A DNA stretch of 64,000 nt from positions 682,001-746,000 of the forward strand of contig NZ_CP072453.1 of assembly GCF_019343475.1 (NCBI RefSeq), written 5' to 3'. The position numbers were made by a program, and so were the translations under genes. Within the stretch, counting starts at the first letter, position 1; every line of letters begins with the position of its first letter. Source of the stretch: Providencia sp. R33. GTDB taxonomy: Bacteria; Pseudomonadota; Gammaproteobacteria; Enterobacterales; Enterobacteriaceae. Shown piece by piece: positions 17,143 to 24,718 of this stretch. The notes under the pieces are model-generated. The model saw only the letters and a program-made list of their open reading frames with translations. It did no database searches and had not been told where the DNA came from.

Positions 17143-17835
17143 TTAGTAATCAAGAACAGAATACCAAAACATTCTGCCAATAATCATGACGCTGTTTTCA
17201 TCAGCCTCTTCATCGTCGTATTCTTCACGGTTATAACTGCGAATAATAAGTTTTCCACCTGGTTTTCGATAAAGCATTTTTAAACGTTTCAAGCCATCTT
17301 GATCGATAGCGTAAACTTTTCCATCAATAATTTTTTTATTAGATACATCAATGGCAATAGCAGAACCATCTGGTATTACTGGCTCCATACTATCGCCACT
17401 TGCTGGAAAACAAATAATTGTTGAGCCATCAGTAGGGGCACCAATCTTGCGCAGTGTTGATTTGGCAAACCTTAATTTAAAACCGTTGTAATCCACATCA
17501 ATACTACCGCCGGTACCACAAGCAAATTCAATATCTTTATAGAATGGCACTTCTACTTCATCGTAATCCAAAGGCGTTTTATTATCCCAAGACTTTATCC
17601 CTCCCCATTCATTTTCAGGAGGTAGGGTATCGTTTTTGTCTTCTTCTCCAGTAACCAACCAGCTAACAGAACATTTTAAGGCAGCTGCAAGTTCGGGTAG
17701 AAAGCGAGGACGTTTTGTTTTCCCGCTTTCTAATTGCTCTATTGACTGCTGTGTAGTGCCAACGGTTTCGGCTAACTCTGTTTGAGTGAGACCGAGAAGG
17801 ATTCTTTTATTTTTTACGCGTTCAGAAATTGACAT
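17143..17835 (-). CDS. CI-like repressor, S24 self-cleaving family
   Basis: 230 residues: N-terminal XRE helix-turn-helix (residues 5-62, LTQTELAETVGTTQQSIEQLESG), linker, then LexA-type S24 domain. Self-cleavage residues are visible: A105-C106-G107 in the cleavage region, S149 in SGDSMEP and K173 in DGKVYAI. The residue at the scissile bond region is Cys-Gly rather than the common Ala-Gly. AAAGGGG precedes the ATG. Keeps lytic promoters shut and should respond to RecA after DNA damage. The N-terminus is paralogous to the divergent cro-like gene. Confidence 0.93.
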   Translation of the reverse strand: MSISERVKNKRILLGLTQTELAETVGTTQQSIEQLESGKTKRPRFLPELAAALKCSVSWLVTGEEDKNDTLPPENEWGGIKSWDNKTPLDYDEVEVPFYKDIEFACGTGGSIDVDYNGFKLRFAKSTLRKIGAPTDGSTIICFPASGDSMEPVIPDGSAIAIDVSNKKIIDGKVYAIDQDGLKRLKMLYRKPGGKLIIRSYNREEYDDEEADENSVMIIGRMFWYSVLDY

Positions 17836-17862
17836 ATAAACCCCTTTATAGCTCTAGAGGAT

Positions 17863-17926
17863 AATTACAAGAAAACCTGTAATTGACAAACAAACTAATT
17901 TGTTTTTGAATACAAGAAATTTTGTA
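17863..17926. promoter_or_regulatory. Divergent pRM/pR region with three operators
   Basis: Three dyads: TTACAAGAAAACCTGTAA (17865-17882), ACAAACTAATTTGT (17890-17903) and TACAAGAAATTTTGTA (17911-17926), with centres 22-23 bases apart, i.e. two helical turns as in lambda oR1-3. A perfect TTGACA (17883-17888) forms the -35 of pR, with TTGAAT or TGAATA as -10 overlapping the third dyad. The same hexamer region read backwards gives TTGTCA with AATTAT for the repressor's own promoter. Confidence 0.8.
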
Positions 17927-17939
17927 AAAGGAGGTGAGG

Positions 17940-18149
17940 ATGGAAACGTTATCTGAACGAGTTAAGACTCGTCGTATAGAGCTCCATTTAACTCAGTCAG
18001 AACTTGCAGACAGAGTTGGGCTAAAACAGCAATCAATTCAGCAAATCGAGTCGGGCCTTATTAAAAGACCCCGGTTTATTGTTGAAATTGCGAAGGTTTT
18101 AAATTGTGACCCAACGTGGCTCATCAATGGCAATGAGAGAGTTGTATGA
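17940..18149 (+). CDS. Cro-like repressor
   Basis: 69 residues from the ATG at 17940, which sits after AGGAGGTGAGG; a GTG two codons upstream is also in frame but overlaps the ribosome site. Single XRE helix-turn-helix (LTQSELADRVGLKQQSIQQIESG) closely similar to the CI-like repressor N-terminus, including the KRPRF segment. Expected to bind the same operators and favour lytic growth. Confidence 0.9.
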   Translation: METLSERVKTRRIELHLTQSELADRVGLKQQSIQQIESGLIKRPRFIVEIAKVLNCDPTWLINGNERVV

Positions 18150-18220
18150 AAGCGAATATATCAACAAGAAATTTAAAAAACTGATTATTCATAATCAATT
18201 TTGCGACAGGAGACGCAGAG

Positions 18221-18676
18221 ATGAGTTTTGATATCGATATTGTCCGCTCTGAAATTGAGAGCTGGGCTACAGAACATGGTCAAGAGCACGTGGCGATTGA
18301 GATAAGCCGAGCGTATTTGCAGATCACGCGAGACAAATCACAGAGCCGCTTGCATGTGATTGAAGATGAACGCGGGCAAGCGGATTGGAAAGCGATTAAC
18401 AATAACCGACAACAGATATTTCGGTGGTTACGAGGCGATTCTAACGCATCAATGAAGAAATTAGCAGAGCTGATGCCTGCGATTGAAATGGCGTTGCCAG
18501 CTTCGAGGTTAGCTCGAGTGCGAGGCGACACGAAAAACTATTTAGCATCAGTGGCCATACAGCGATTTGCAGAAGCTATGACCGAAATTTTATTAGAGGG
18601 GCGTGACATGTCACATCGAATAAATAATGCCGTTAACGCACTCAATGCAATATCACGCCCGACCAGCGTGCACTAA
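18221..18676 (+). CDS. YdaT-family regulator/toxin, CII position
   Basis: 151 residues resembling Rac prophage YdaT: EISRAYLQI, then NNNRQQIFRWLRGDSNASMKKLAELMPAIEMALP and ARVRGDTKNYLAS. In Rac, YdaT is a CII-like transcription factor toxic when over-expressed. Position after cro and before the replication genes fits CII function. GGAGACGCAGAG precedes the ATG. The gene contains GTGACATGTCACA (18603-18615), which shares a 12-base palindrome with 12372-12385. Confidence 0.75.
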   Translation: MSFDIDIVRSEIESWATEHGQEHVAIEISRAYLQITRDKSQSRLHVIEDERGQADWKAINNNRQQIFRWLRGDSNASMKKLAELMPAIEMALPASRLARVRGDTKNYLASVAIQRFAEAMTEILLEGRDMSHRINNAVNALNAISRPTSVH

Positions 18677-18680
18677 TTCA

Positions 18681-18696
18681 AGAGGCAAGACCAATG
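18681..18696 (+). repeat. Early-gene leader motif
   Basis: Exact AGAGGCAAGACCAATG; the ATG starts the 74-codon gene. Confidence 0.85.
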
Positions 18697-18918
18697 CTAA
18701 GAACGACTGAATTGATTACCTACTGCAATGGCTTTTTATTGAATGGAAAGCCAGCAGACAGAAAACAAATCCAAGATATTTTTGAGGGAAGAAGGGCGAT
18801 AGCGCTCAATATTGGGGAGCAATATGAACAACAAAAACAAAAGCTACTTTTAAAGAAATTGTCGCCTGAGCAGTACCAGAACGCTTGCCGCGATATCGCT
18901 AAAGCGCTGGGGGTGTGA
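18694..18918 (+). CDS. Phage early protein, unknown
   Basis: 74 residues beginning at the ATG of the repeated leader motif. Helical, charged (QIQDIFEGRRAIALNIGEQYEQQKQKLLLKKL). Lies between the YdaT-like regulator and the O-like gene, overlapping neither; the next ATG follows its stop by one base. No family recognised. Confidence 0.65.
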   Translation: MLRTTELITYCNGFLLNGKPADRKQIQDIFEGRRAIALNIGEQYEQQKQKLLLKKLSPEQYQNACRDIAKALGV

Positions 18919-18919
18919 A

Positions 18920-19864
18920 ATGAGACCATCAGACTTGTTGCTCGATTTTGGGCGGCCAGTGGCTTACTACCCTGGTCTAGTTAAACGCTTTGGTAGCGTC
19001 AATGCGGTAATATTTTTTAGCCAGATATTTTATTGGCAGGATAAAACGGATTCTGAATTAGGGGTCTATAAGTCCTCTGAAGATATTACAGCCGAAACTG
19101 GGTTAAGCTATCGCGAGCAACTCACCGCCAGAAAGCATCTTGTTAAACGTGGGATTTTAATTGAAACAGATAGGCGTTTAGAACACAAAATATATTACCG
19201 TATAGATTGTGACCAAATTGACCAAATTATGACGCAACCCATTGATAATCTCCCAAATGCGCAAAGCGCAATCGGGGAAAGTCACAATGGGGATTTGGCG
19301 AAACAACAAAATGAACGGCCGCCACAAGACAAATTCGACGGTGGCGGTGAAACAAATCCGCAGTTCGATCCTACAGAGATTACAACAGAGAATATAAACC
19401 CTTCTTGTCCGGTCGTTTCACAACCTGACGAAAATACGAATGATAATTCGTTTGTGGCTCGCCACCCTGATGCCGTTGTGTTCAGTGCAAAGAAACGACA
19501 ATGGGGAACATCGGATGATTTGCTTTGTGCGCAGTGGATATCCAAACGGGTGACTGAGCTTTACGAAAATGCATCTGAATCTGATGACGACATCAAACCC
19601 CCAAAAGAACCTAACTGGGCTTTATGGGCCAATGAGGTACGGTTGATGCGCACGATTGATGGCAGGACGCATAGGCAGATTTGCCGGTTGTTTGATAGGG
19701 CCAATAAGGACCCATTTTGGTGCAAAAATATTCTTAGCCCAAGCACACTTCGAAAGCAATGGGACAAACTAGTATTAAAATTTGCTGAAATTCCACAGGG
19801 TGAAGATTGTTTGCCTGCACAAGCTCATTGGAATAGCCCTGAAGCGTGGGAGAACACACTATGA
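18920..19864 (+). CDS. Phage replication initiation protein, O-like
   Basis: 314 residues. The N-terminal 95 residues form a winged-helix (YYPGLVKRFGSVNAVIFFSQIFYWQ, then SSEDITAETGLSYREQLTARKHLVKRGIL), seen in phage replication proteins. A low-complexity acidic middle (about 110-180) follows, and a C-terminal DnaT/DnaD-like part (WALWANEVRLMRTIDGRTHRQICRLFDRANKDPFW). Ends in an ATGA overlap with the P-like gene, so the two form the origin-recognition and helicase-loading pair. The origin may lie inside this gene, as in lambda O, but no clear iterons were seen. Confidence 0.75.
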   Translation: MRPSDLLLDFGRPVAYYPGLVKRFGSVNAVIFFSQIFYWQDKTDSELGVYKSSEDITAETGLSYREQLTARKHLVKRGILIETDRRLEHKIYYRIDCDQIDQIMTQPIDNLPNAQSAIGESHNGDLAKQQNERPPQDKFDGGGETNPQFDPTEITTENINPSCPVVSQPDENTNDNSFVARHPDAVVFSAKKRQWGTSDDLLCAQWISKRVTELYENASESDDDIKPPKEPNWALWANEVRLMRTIDGRTHRQICRLFDRANKDPFWCKNILSPSTLRKQWDKLVLKFAEIPQGEDCLPAQAHWNSPEAWENTL

Positions 19865-20583
19865 AAAGTCTTCTCTCAGCAATTGAAACCCGAAATGGCA
19901 AAAAATTATCGAGCCTAATTCAGCCAGTCAATAAACCTGCTGGCATCAATGAACATGCGGAAAAGTTGGTTGATATGCTGTTTGATAACTTAGTGCAAAT
20001 TTTTCCAGCTGCAAAGCATACCGTATTTTCAAACCAAGAAGATATTTCAGCAACCAAACGGCAATGGGTGCTGGCATTTATCGAAAATGGCATAACTTCC
20101 GTTGAGCAATTGAAAGCTGGAATGAGTGTGGCTAGGCAGCAAGAATCCGACTTTTTCCCCTCTTGTGGAAAATTTATCAGTTGGTGCCGCGAGGGAATGA
20201 TGCAAGCTATGGGTCTACCTTCAGTTTGTGAGGTTATGGCTGAAATGAAGCGCTATAGCAACATGGAGTGGCGATATCCATCTGTTGAGTCATTCCCTTG
20301 GAAATCAGCGGTTATGTATTGGATTGTGCCAGAAGCAAGGCGACGCATGACACAGTATAACTTGTCCGATAAAGAGATTAGGGAATCCATCAAGAAGCAA
20401 CTGATAGCCTATTACAACCAAATACAGGAAGGTAAGCCAATCCCACCAATCAAGCCGTTAATAGGCCAAACTAAAAGAGGGGTTTCTACGTCAGAGTTAA
20501 TTGATAAAGAGGGTAAATATCGACTGATTGGTCAGCAAGCGTTAAACGAAATTAGGGCTAAAATTTTAGATCGGGATAGATGA
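19861..20583 (+). CDS. Replication protein P-like helicase loader
   Basis: 240 residues starting at the ATG overlapping the O-like stop. Similar to lambda P family: LVDMLFDNLVQIFPAAKH, KRQWVLAFIENGITSVEQLKAGMSVAR, FFPSCGKFISWCREG. Such proteins bring host DnaB to the phage origin. Followed by a 61-base gap. Confidence 0.8.
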   Translation: MKSLLSAIETRNGKKLSSLIQPVNKPAGINEHAEKLVDMLFDNLVQIFPAAKHTVFSNQEDISATKRQWVLAFIENGITSVEQLKAGMSVARQQESDFFPSCGKFISWCREGMMQAMGLPSVCEVMAEMKRYSNMEWRYPSVESFPWKSAVMYWIVPEARRRMTQYNLSDKEIRESIKKQLIAYYNQIQEGKPIPPIKPLIGQTKRGVSTSELIDKEGKYRLIGQQALNEIRAKILDRDR

Positions 20584-20644
20584 TTAGCTATTGGCTTAAT
20601 ATATTGTATATAGTGGAACATAAACTAAATAAAAGCGATGAAAA

Positions 20645-21118
20645 ATGAAATATAAACCGATGCCTAAAGAGTTTGTTTTGTTGGATGTTGAAAAAATCAA
20701 TGGCTACTTATGCGCTGTTGAGTCGTTGAATAGAGAGCCTAATGTTGCCCCTGAGTATGAATGCACTTATGTTGAAGAAAAAACGACTTTACTTAGCTCA
20801 GTTCAGTCAGTAATTGTTCGCCATAGCGATAAGAACCCCATTGAGGATTGGCATGTTTCGTTAGATCAAATCAGCGAAAACGACATGATTAAGATAGTGG
20901 AAGAATGGTTTTTTCAGCTAGGTATTGCTGCAAAGCATTCGGATTTACTAAAAAATTTAGTCGTTGGCTTTAGGGATTTAATTCAGCCATACACGATTGG
21001 TTCTTCAATATACAGGGTGAATATATCCCCACCAATTTGGTATGCAATACGATGGGACATTTTTGTGATCCATTCTAGGCACGGTTCTCTTTTATTTGAA
21101 TTTAACTTTAGTGATTAA
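20645..21118 (+). CDS. Hypothetical phage protein
   Basis: 157 residues, mixed alpha/beta, no motif recognised. Slightly more AT-rich than the replication genes before it, and preceded by an AT-rich gap with its own possible promoter (TTGGCTTAATATATTGTATATAGT region near 20590-20615). May be an inserted accessory gene. Confidence 0.6.
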   Translation: MKYKPMPKEFVLLDVEKINGYLCAVESLNREPNVAPEYECTYVEEKTTLLSSVQSVIVRHSDKNPIEDWHVSLDQISENDMIKIVEEWFFQLGIAAKHSDLLKNLVVGFRDLIQPYTIGSSIYRVNISPPIWYAIRWDIFVIHSRHGSLLFEFNFSD

Positions 21119-21143
21119 ATTATTTGTGAGCAGTTGTACTAAA

Positions 21144-21159
21144 AGAGGCAAGACCAATG
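21144..21159 (+). repeat. Early-gene leader motif
   Basis: Exact AGAGGCAAGACCAATG; the ATG starts the zinc-ribbon gene at 21157. Confidence 0.85.
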
Positions 21160-21504
21160 GCAAAAACAGTGGCAGAACGCAAAGCTGCCCAACGCAAATG
21201 CAAACGCCAGCGTGAAGCTGGCTTTATTACCCCGCAGTGGCAAGTTGAATCTGAAGAACATGAAATGATTAAGCGTAATTGTGCATTGCGTAGACCAGGA
21301 CGTGGGCCATATGATGAAAGAGAATATATTCAAATGTTCATACGAAATGATGATGTAAGACTTAAGCGCGAGATTGCGGAATTATCTAACCGTTGTTGTG
21401 GTAAATGTGGTGAACGGTTACCTGTGACGGAATGTTGTCTTGATGGTGATTCTAAGTGTTGGGTAACCAGAGGGTGGCATGATATAAAATTGGAGGTAGA
21501 ATAA
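21157..21504 (+). CDS. Small zinc-ribbon phage protein
   Basis: 115 residues. Basic N-terminus (AERKAAQRKCKRQREAGF) resembling a plasmid/phage transcription-regulator tail, then a cysteine-rich C-terminus with CCGKCGERLPVTECCLDGDSKC (about 84-105), a probable metal-binding ribbon. Starts at the repeated leader motif. A nucleic-acid-binding role is likely, the exact function unknown. Confidence 0.65.
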   Translation: MAKTVAERKAAQRKCKRQREAGFITPQWQVESEEHEMIKRNCALRRPGRGPYDEREYIQMFIRNDDVRLKREIAELSNRCCGKCGERLPVTECCLDGDSKCWVTRGWHDIKLEVE

Positions 21505-21534
21505 CAGGAAAATAATATTAATGGATTCATATGA

Positions 21535-22344
21535 ATGCTTGAATGTTTAGCTTTAGAAGATAGCTGTATTGGGGATGTATGGAACTTGATTTATGAGAGT
21601 TGGAGTTGGGGTGGCGCTATCGCTGTTATATCGTTGATTTTTACAGCCAGGGCTCTAAAGAAAACAGATAAGGCAAATAAAATAGCTAGTAATTCATTGG
21701 AACTAACTAAGCGTTCGACGGATATCGCAAGTAAATCATTACAAGCTGCTAAGCAATCAATAGATACATCAATTGAATTATATGAAAAGCAAAAGAAAGA
21801 TGATGAAGATAACAGAAAGAAGCAAACTGAAAATTTAAATAAAGCCGTGATGGTGACAGCTGGTAAAGAGGCGTACATGTTGCTGCAATTATTTAATTTT
21901 TTTATAGATTTAAACAAGATGCTATCTAGTGATATTGTTGAAATTGATACTGAACTTTCAAGTGAATTATTATGGAAGAACATTTACTTTTTGAAGGCTG
22001 ATGGTACACCAATTCCATCAGATAGGGTTCCGGAAATCCCCAAATATTTTAGCCACGAGGTTTTAATTAACTCGGCCATGTCATCTATGGATATATTTTT
22101 CAACCTATCCAATTTAAACGCACAAATATTAGCTATGGATACGTTATTTAATGTGACATTGAGTGACTTTAAAAAAAATGACATTCTTAATGCGAAAGAT
22201 ACAATTGAAACTTTAGTGTTAGAAAATAAAGAGTCAATTAAGAGAATCGCAAGTGATATATTTGTATTTGATACATATATGGTTCCTTACGGTGGATACA
22301 ATAAAGCTAAAGATAAAATAACAGAACATATTCAATCTTTATGA
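21535..22344 (+). CDS. Membrane-anchored coiled-coil protein, possible accessory gene
   Basis: 269 residues: one hydrophobic helix at about residues 24-42 (WGGAIAVISLIFTARAL), then a long helical region about 45-105 (repeated SLxxxKxSxDIASKSL heptads and KQKKDDEDNRKK), then a helical domain. Clearly more AT-rich than neighbouring phage genes and with a weak ribosome site, typical of recently gained cargo. The build resembles phage-encoded membrane sensors, but no family is recognised and any exclusion role is speculation. Confidence 0.6.
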   Translation: MLECLALEDSCIGDVWNLIYESWSWGGAIAVISLIFTARALKKTDKANKIASNSLELTKRSTDIASKSLQAAKQSIDTSIELYEKQKKDDEDNRKKQTENLNKAVMVTAGKEAYMLLQLFNFFIDLNKMLSSDIVEIDTELSSELLWKNIYFLKADGTPIPSDRVPEIPKYFSHEVLINSAMSSMDIFFNLSNLNAQILAMDTLFNVTLSDFKKNDILNAKDTIETLVLENKESIKRIASDIFVFDTYMVPYGGYNKAKDKITEHIQSL

Positions 22345-22525
22345 TTTAAAGTTTATCTTTTGTGTGGTCATAATAACCGTAGATGTGATGACTATTATGA
22401 CTCAACTTGAGTATTTTTATTTGATATTGATGTATGCCATTTCTCTAGGTGCAAAATGAAAAAGAAGGCAAACACAATTGGTGGATAGCTTTTTTTTGAA
22501 GTAAAAAGTAGAATAGGGTTAATTG

Positions 22526-22557
22526 GTCTGAACACCCAATCTTAACACTTGCTGTGT
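22526..22557 (+). repeat. Dispersed 32-base repeat, copy 2
   Basis: GTCTGAACAC ... TTAACACTTGCTGTGT, matching 15665-15695 with a few changes. The segment CTTAACAC followed by a short hairpin recalls a boxA-boxB nut site. It lies 17 bases before the DUF1367 gene. Confidence 0.55.
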
Positions 22558-22573
22558 CTACTGAGAGAAACGT

Positions 22574-23167
22574 ATGGCACAGCATAGCTTTATCAAAATG
22601 TCTAATGACACTCTTGTACCTGCTAATCCAGCGGCAAGGGATTTTTTGCATTCAAAAATCAAGTGTGGTGATGTGCTTTCAGCTGATTTCAAGAAAGCTC
22701 GTAACCCACGCTTTCACCGTAAATACTTCGCTTTACTCAATCTAGGGTATGAATACTGGGAACCAACCGGCGGTACCATTTCGCCTGAAGAAAAAGAATT
22801 GGTGCGTGGTTACGTTAAATTCCTCGCTTACTACACCGATAACGACGATGCTCTTCAATCTGCCGCTGATGTTTACCTCGATGATATAGCACAGAAACGC
22901 GCTCACAATATTTCAGCGACCAAATCCTTTGATGCTTTCCGCTATTGGGTGGTAGAGCAATCCGGCCATTATGAAACCTTTGAAATGCCAGACGGTAGCC
23001 TACGCCGTGTAGCCAAATCAATCAGCTTTGCCAAAATGGATGACCTAGCCTTTGGCGAACTCTATAAATCAACCCTCGATGTGCTTTGGAACTTCATTCT
23101 ATTTCGTAAATTTCCCACCCAAGAAGCAGCTGAAAATGCGGCGGCTAAGTTATTAGATTTTACCTAG
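22574..23167 (+). CDS. DUF1367 family phage protein
   Basis: 197 residues. The family signature AxxDFLHSKIKCGDVLSADFKKARNPRFHRKYFALLNLGYEYW is clear in residues 20-60. DUF1367 proteins sit in the nin-like region of lambdoid phages next to recombination nucleases; their role is not known. Weak ribosome site (GAGAGAAACGT). Confidence 0.8.
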   Translation: MAQHSFIKMSNDTLVPANPAARDFLHSKIKCGDVLSADFKKARNPRFHRKYFALLNLGYEYWEPTGGTISPEEKELVRGYVKFLAYYTDNDDALQSAADVYLDDIAQKRAHNISATKSFDAFRYWVVEQSGHYETFEMPDGSLRRVAKSISFAKMDDLAFGELYKSTLDVLWNFILFRKFPTQEAAENAAAKLLDFT

Positions 23168-23181
23168 AGGCAAGACCAATG
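23166..23181 (+). repeat. Early-gene leader motif
   Basis: Exact AGAGGCAAGACCAATG; the ATG starts the Ref-like gene. Confidence 0.85.
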
Positions 23182-23493
23182 ACCAAAAAATCAAAGACCA
23201 AAGAAGATAAACAGTGGCTATCAGATGTAGCCGAACTTGGCTGTATTTGCTGTCGCAATATGGGGTATGGGCCATCACCAGCGGAAATTCATCATACACG
23301 AACAGGGCAGGGCATGGCTCAACGAGCTAGCCATAAAGATGTTTTACCGTTATGCCCCCCTCATCACAGGCCTAGTTATGACACTGGTTTTCATGCCGCG
23401 CCTAAAACATGGCAGGAAATTCACGGTACCGAAACTGAACTACTGGAACAAACGAAAAGAGAAGTCATGGAGCTGCGAGCATGTCGAGTATAA
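23179..23493 (+). CDS. Ref-family RecA-dependent nuclease-like protein
   Basis: 104 residues with an HNH-like metal site: LGCICCRNMGYGPSPAEIHHTRTGQGMAQRASH and LPLCPPHHRPS. This is the C-terminal domain pattern of phage P1 Ref and its short lambdoid relatives, which cut DNA within RecA displacement loops. Starts at the leader motif and overlaps the next gene by 13 bases. Confidence 0.75.
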   Translation: MTKKSKTKEDKQWLSDVAELGCICCRNMGYGPSPAEIHHTRTGQGMAQRASHKDVLPLCPPHHRPSYDTGFHAAPKTWQEIHGTETELLEQTKREVMELRACRV

Positions 23494-24014
23494 AAAGTAT
23501 TTCTGATGGGCTTGTACTTGATACTGAACAAGAAGCTTGGTTGCAAGGTTGGCTATCCAAATTCGGTGCTTGGGTTTACAGCGGTAGATTAGAGAAACGC
23601 CAAAGCAGTATCATCGCTGAATTTATGGCTACTGTGGAAAAGCGTGATTATCCCGAAAGGGAAATGTGTAATGACGACGATGGAATGTTAATCACCAAGG
23701 TGGTCGATAAAATTTATCATATAGACCAAGTCGCATTCACATTATTGTTATTACGCTATGCTTTTGTGAGCTCCGATCGTGCCATTGCTCGTTATTATTA
23801 TGGTATTGCACAGCCACGCCAGATGGTTCGCAGAAATCGCACCCTTGAATATCGAAAACCCTCGATGGCCACATGCCGCCGTGAGGTAAAAGAAATCATC
23901 CGTTCTGCCGAGTATTTAATTTATCCACATCTCTATAATGCATTTAAAATACGCGATAGTGAGTGGAAAAAGAAAAATAATGGTAAGAACGTGTTGACTT
24001 CTTTGAACCAATGA
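23481..24014 (+). CDS. DUF1133 / Q-like late antiterminator
   Basis: 177 residues. WLSKFGAWVYSGRLEKRQSSIIAEFMATVEKRDYPER matches the DUF1133 family found where lambda Q is encoded, directly before the late leader. Expected to modify RNA polymerase at the late promoter so that it passes the terminator at 24061 and expresses lysis, head and tail genes. Overlaps the Ref-like gene. Confidence 0.75.
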   Translation: MSSIKSISDGLVLDTEQEAWLQGWLSKFGAWVYSGRLEKRQSSIIAEFMATVEKRDYPEREMCNDDDGMLITKVVDKIYHIDQVAFTLLLLRYAFVSSDRAIARYYYGIAQPRQMVRRNRTLEYRKPSMATCRREVKEIIRSAEYLIYPHLYNAFKIRDSEWKKKNNGKNVLTSLNQ

Positions 24015-24060
24015 TCCACTATTTACGTATAAGTTGCCGTTTTAGTAACTGTGACGAACT

Positions 24061-24086
24061 AACCCAGCCAATGCGCTGGGTTTTTT
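24061..24086 (+). terminator. Rho-independent terminator after the Q-like gene
   Basis: AACCCAGC / GCTGGGTT-type stem (loop CAATGC) with T6. Ends the rightward early operon. Confidence 0.85.
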
Positions 24087-24177
24087 GCTTTCTAAAGCAA
24101 GTAAAGCTTGCTGTCACCTTTGTTCAGAGTTACATGTGTATTCACGACCAATAACTGACCAAAGGTTTGAAAATATC

Positions 24178-24375
24178 ATGTTAAAACATATTGATATGAC
24201 AGAAGAGGCAAAAATTGTTTTAGAAGTTGTTCCACACTCTTGGTGGGCAACAATAGAAGAAATCTCAGGTTATACTGAATTAGTAAAATCTCGCTGTCAG
24301 TTGATATTAACGCAACTAGAGATAGCGGGATTAATCAAAGAAAATATCGAAGAAAACACATTTCAAAATATCTAG
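24178..24375 (+). CDS. Small winged-helix-like phage protein
   Basis: 65 residues from MLKHIDMTEEAKIV; an upstream in-frame ATG at 24085 is inside the terminator tail and unlikely. The pattern WWATIEEISGYTELVKSRCQLILTQLEIAGLIKE is a DNA-binding winged-helix. Standing alone between the Q-like gene and the lysis genes. It may be a late regulator. Confidence 0.55.
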   Translation: MLKHIDMTEEAKIVLEVVPHSWWATIEEISGYTELVKSRCQLILTQLEIAGLIKENIEENTFQNI

Positions 24376-24390
24376 CGCTGTGAAAATGGG

Positions 24391-24419
24391 CGACTGTAAA
24401 AGTGTGTCTTTTCTATAAT
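24391..24419 (+). promoter_or_regulatory. Candidate late promoter
   Basis: Perfect TATAAT at 24414-24419 with a poor -35 (GCGACT) about 18 bases upstream. Predicted start near 24425, exactly at the first RNA structure. Position corresponds to lambda pR'. Confidence 0.5.
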
Positions 24420-24422
24420 GAT

Positions 24423-24486
24423 AAGGTAACTTCAAGTGGTAGACCTGCCGCTCTTGAAATCTACCCGCAAAGCTGGGAGTTACCTT
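24423..24486 (+). ncRNA. Structured RNA 1, closed and possibly pseudoknotted
   Basis: Closing stem AAGGTAAC (24423-24430) with GTTACCTT (24479-24486). Inside, TCAAG (24432-24436) pairs with CTTGA (24453-24457) and GGTAGA (24438-24443) pairs with TCTACC (24460-24465); these two interleave, giving an H-type pseudoknot. The closing stem and AGTGGTAGA resemble a tRNA outline, but no anticodon arm forms. No open frame of note. Confidence 0.5.
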
Positions 24487-24489
24487 TTC

Positions 24490-24610
24490 ATTGTGGAGAA
24501 TGTCAAGGCTGATTGGCTAACTCGCATGGGTTATCTGTACTTATCAGGATAGAAGCACACACGCCATGGGGAATCTAAACGCATACATTCTCAACGTATG
24601 CCTCCACAAT
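24490..24610 (+). ncRNA. Structured RNA 2, tRNA-like closing stem
   Basis: ATTGTGGAG (24490-24498) pairs perfectly with CTCCACAAT (24602-24610). A hairpin GCATAC-ATTCTCAAC-GTATGC (24581-24601) abuts the 3' strand directly, as a T-arm would. The interior (80 bases) has no clear D or anticodon arm. Could be a degenerate tRNA or a phage small RNA. Confidence 0.45.
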
Positions 24611-24718
24611 AATCAATATCAATAGGTCATATGGTGTGGATTTCTATTTTTATATTGATAATAATGAAGTGTTGAGCGAGTATATTAACAATAATTTTAC
24701 GTCATAGATTGAATTTTT

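Noticed and set aside
24423..24610. tRNA genes in the late leader
   Set aside because: Closing stems and a T-arm-like hairpin exist, but no anticodon arm or standard T-loop (TTCRA) forms, so I list them as structured RNA only.
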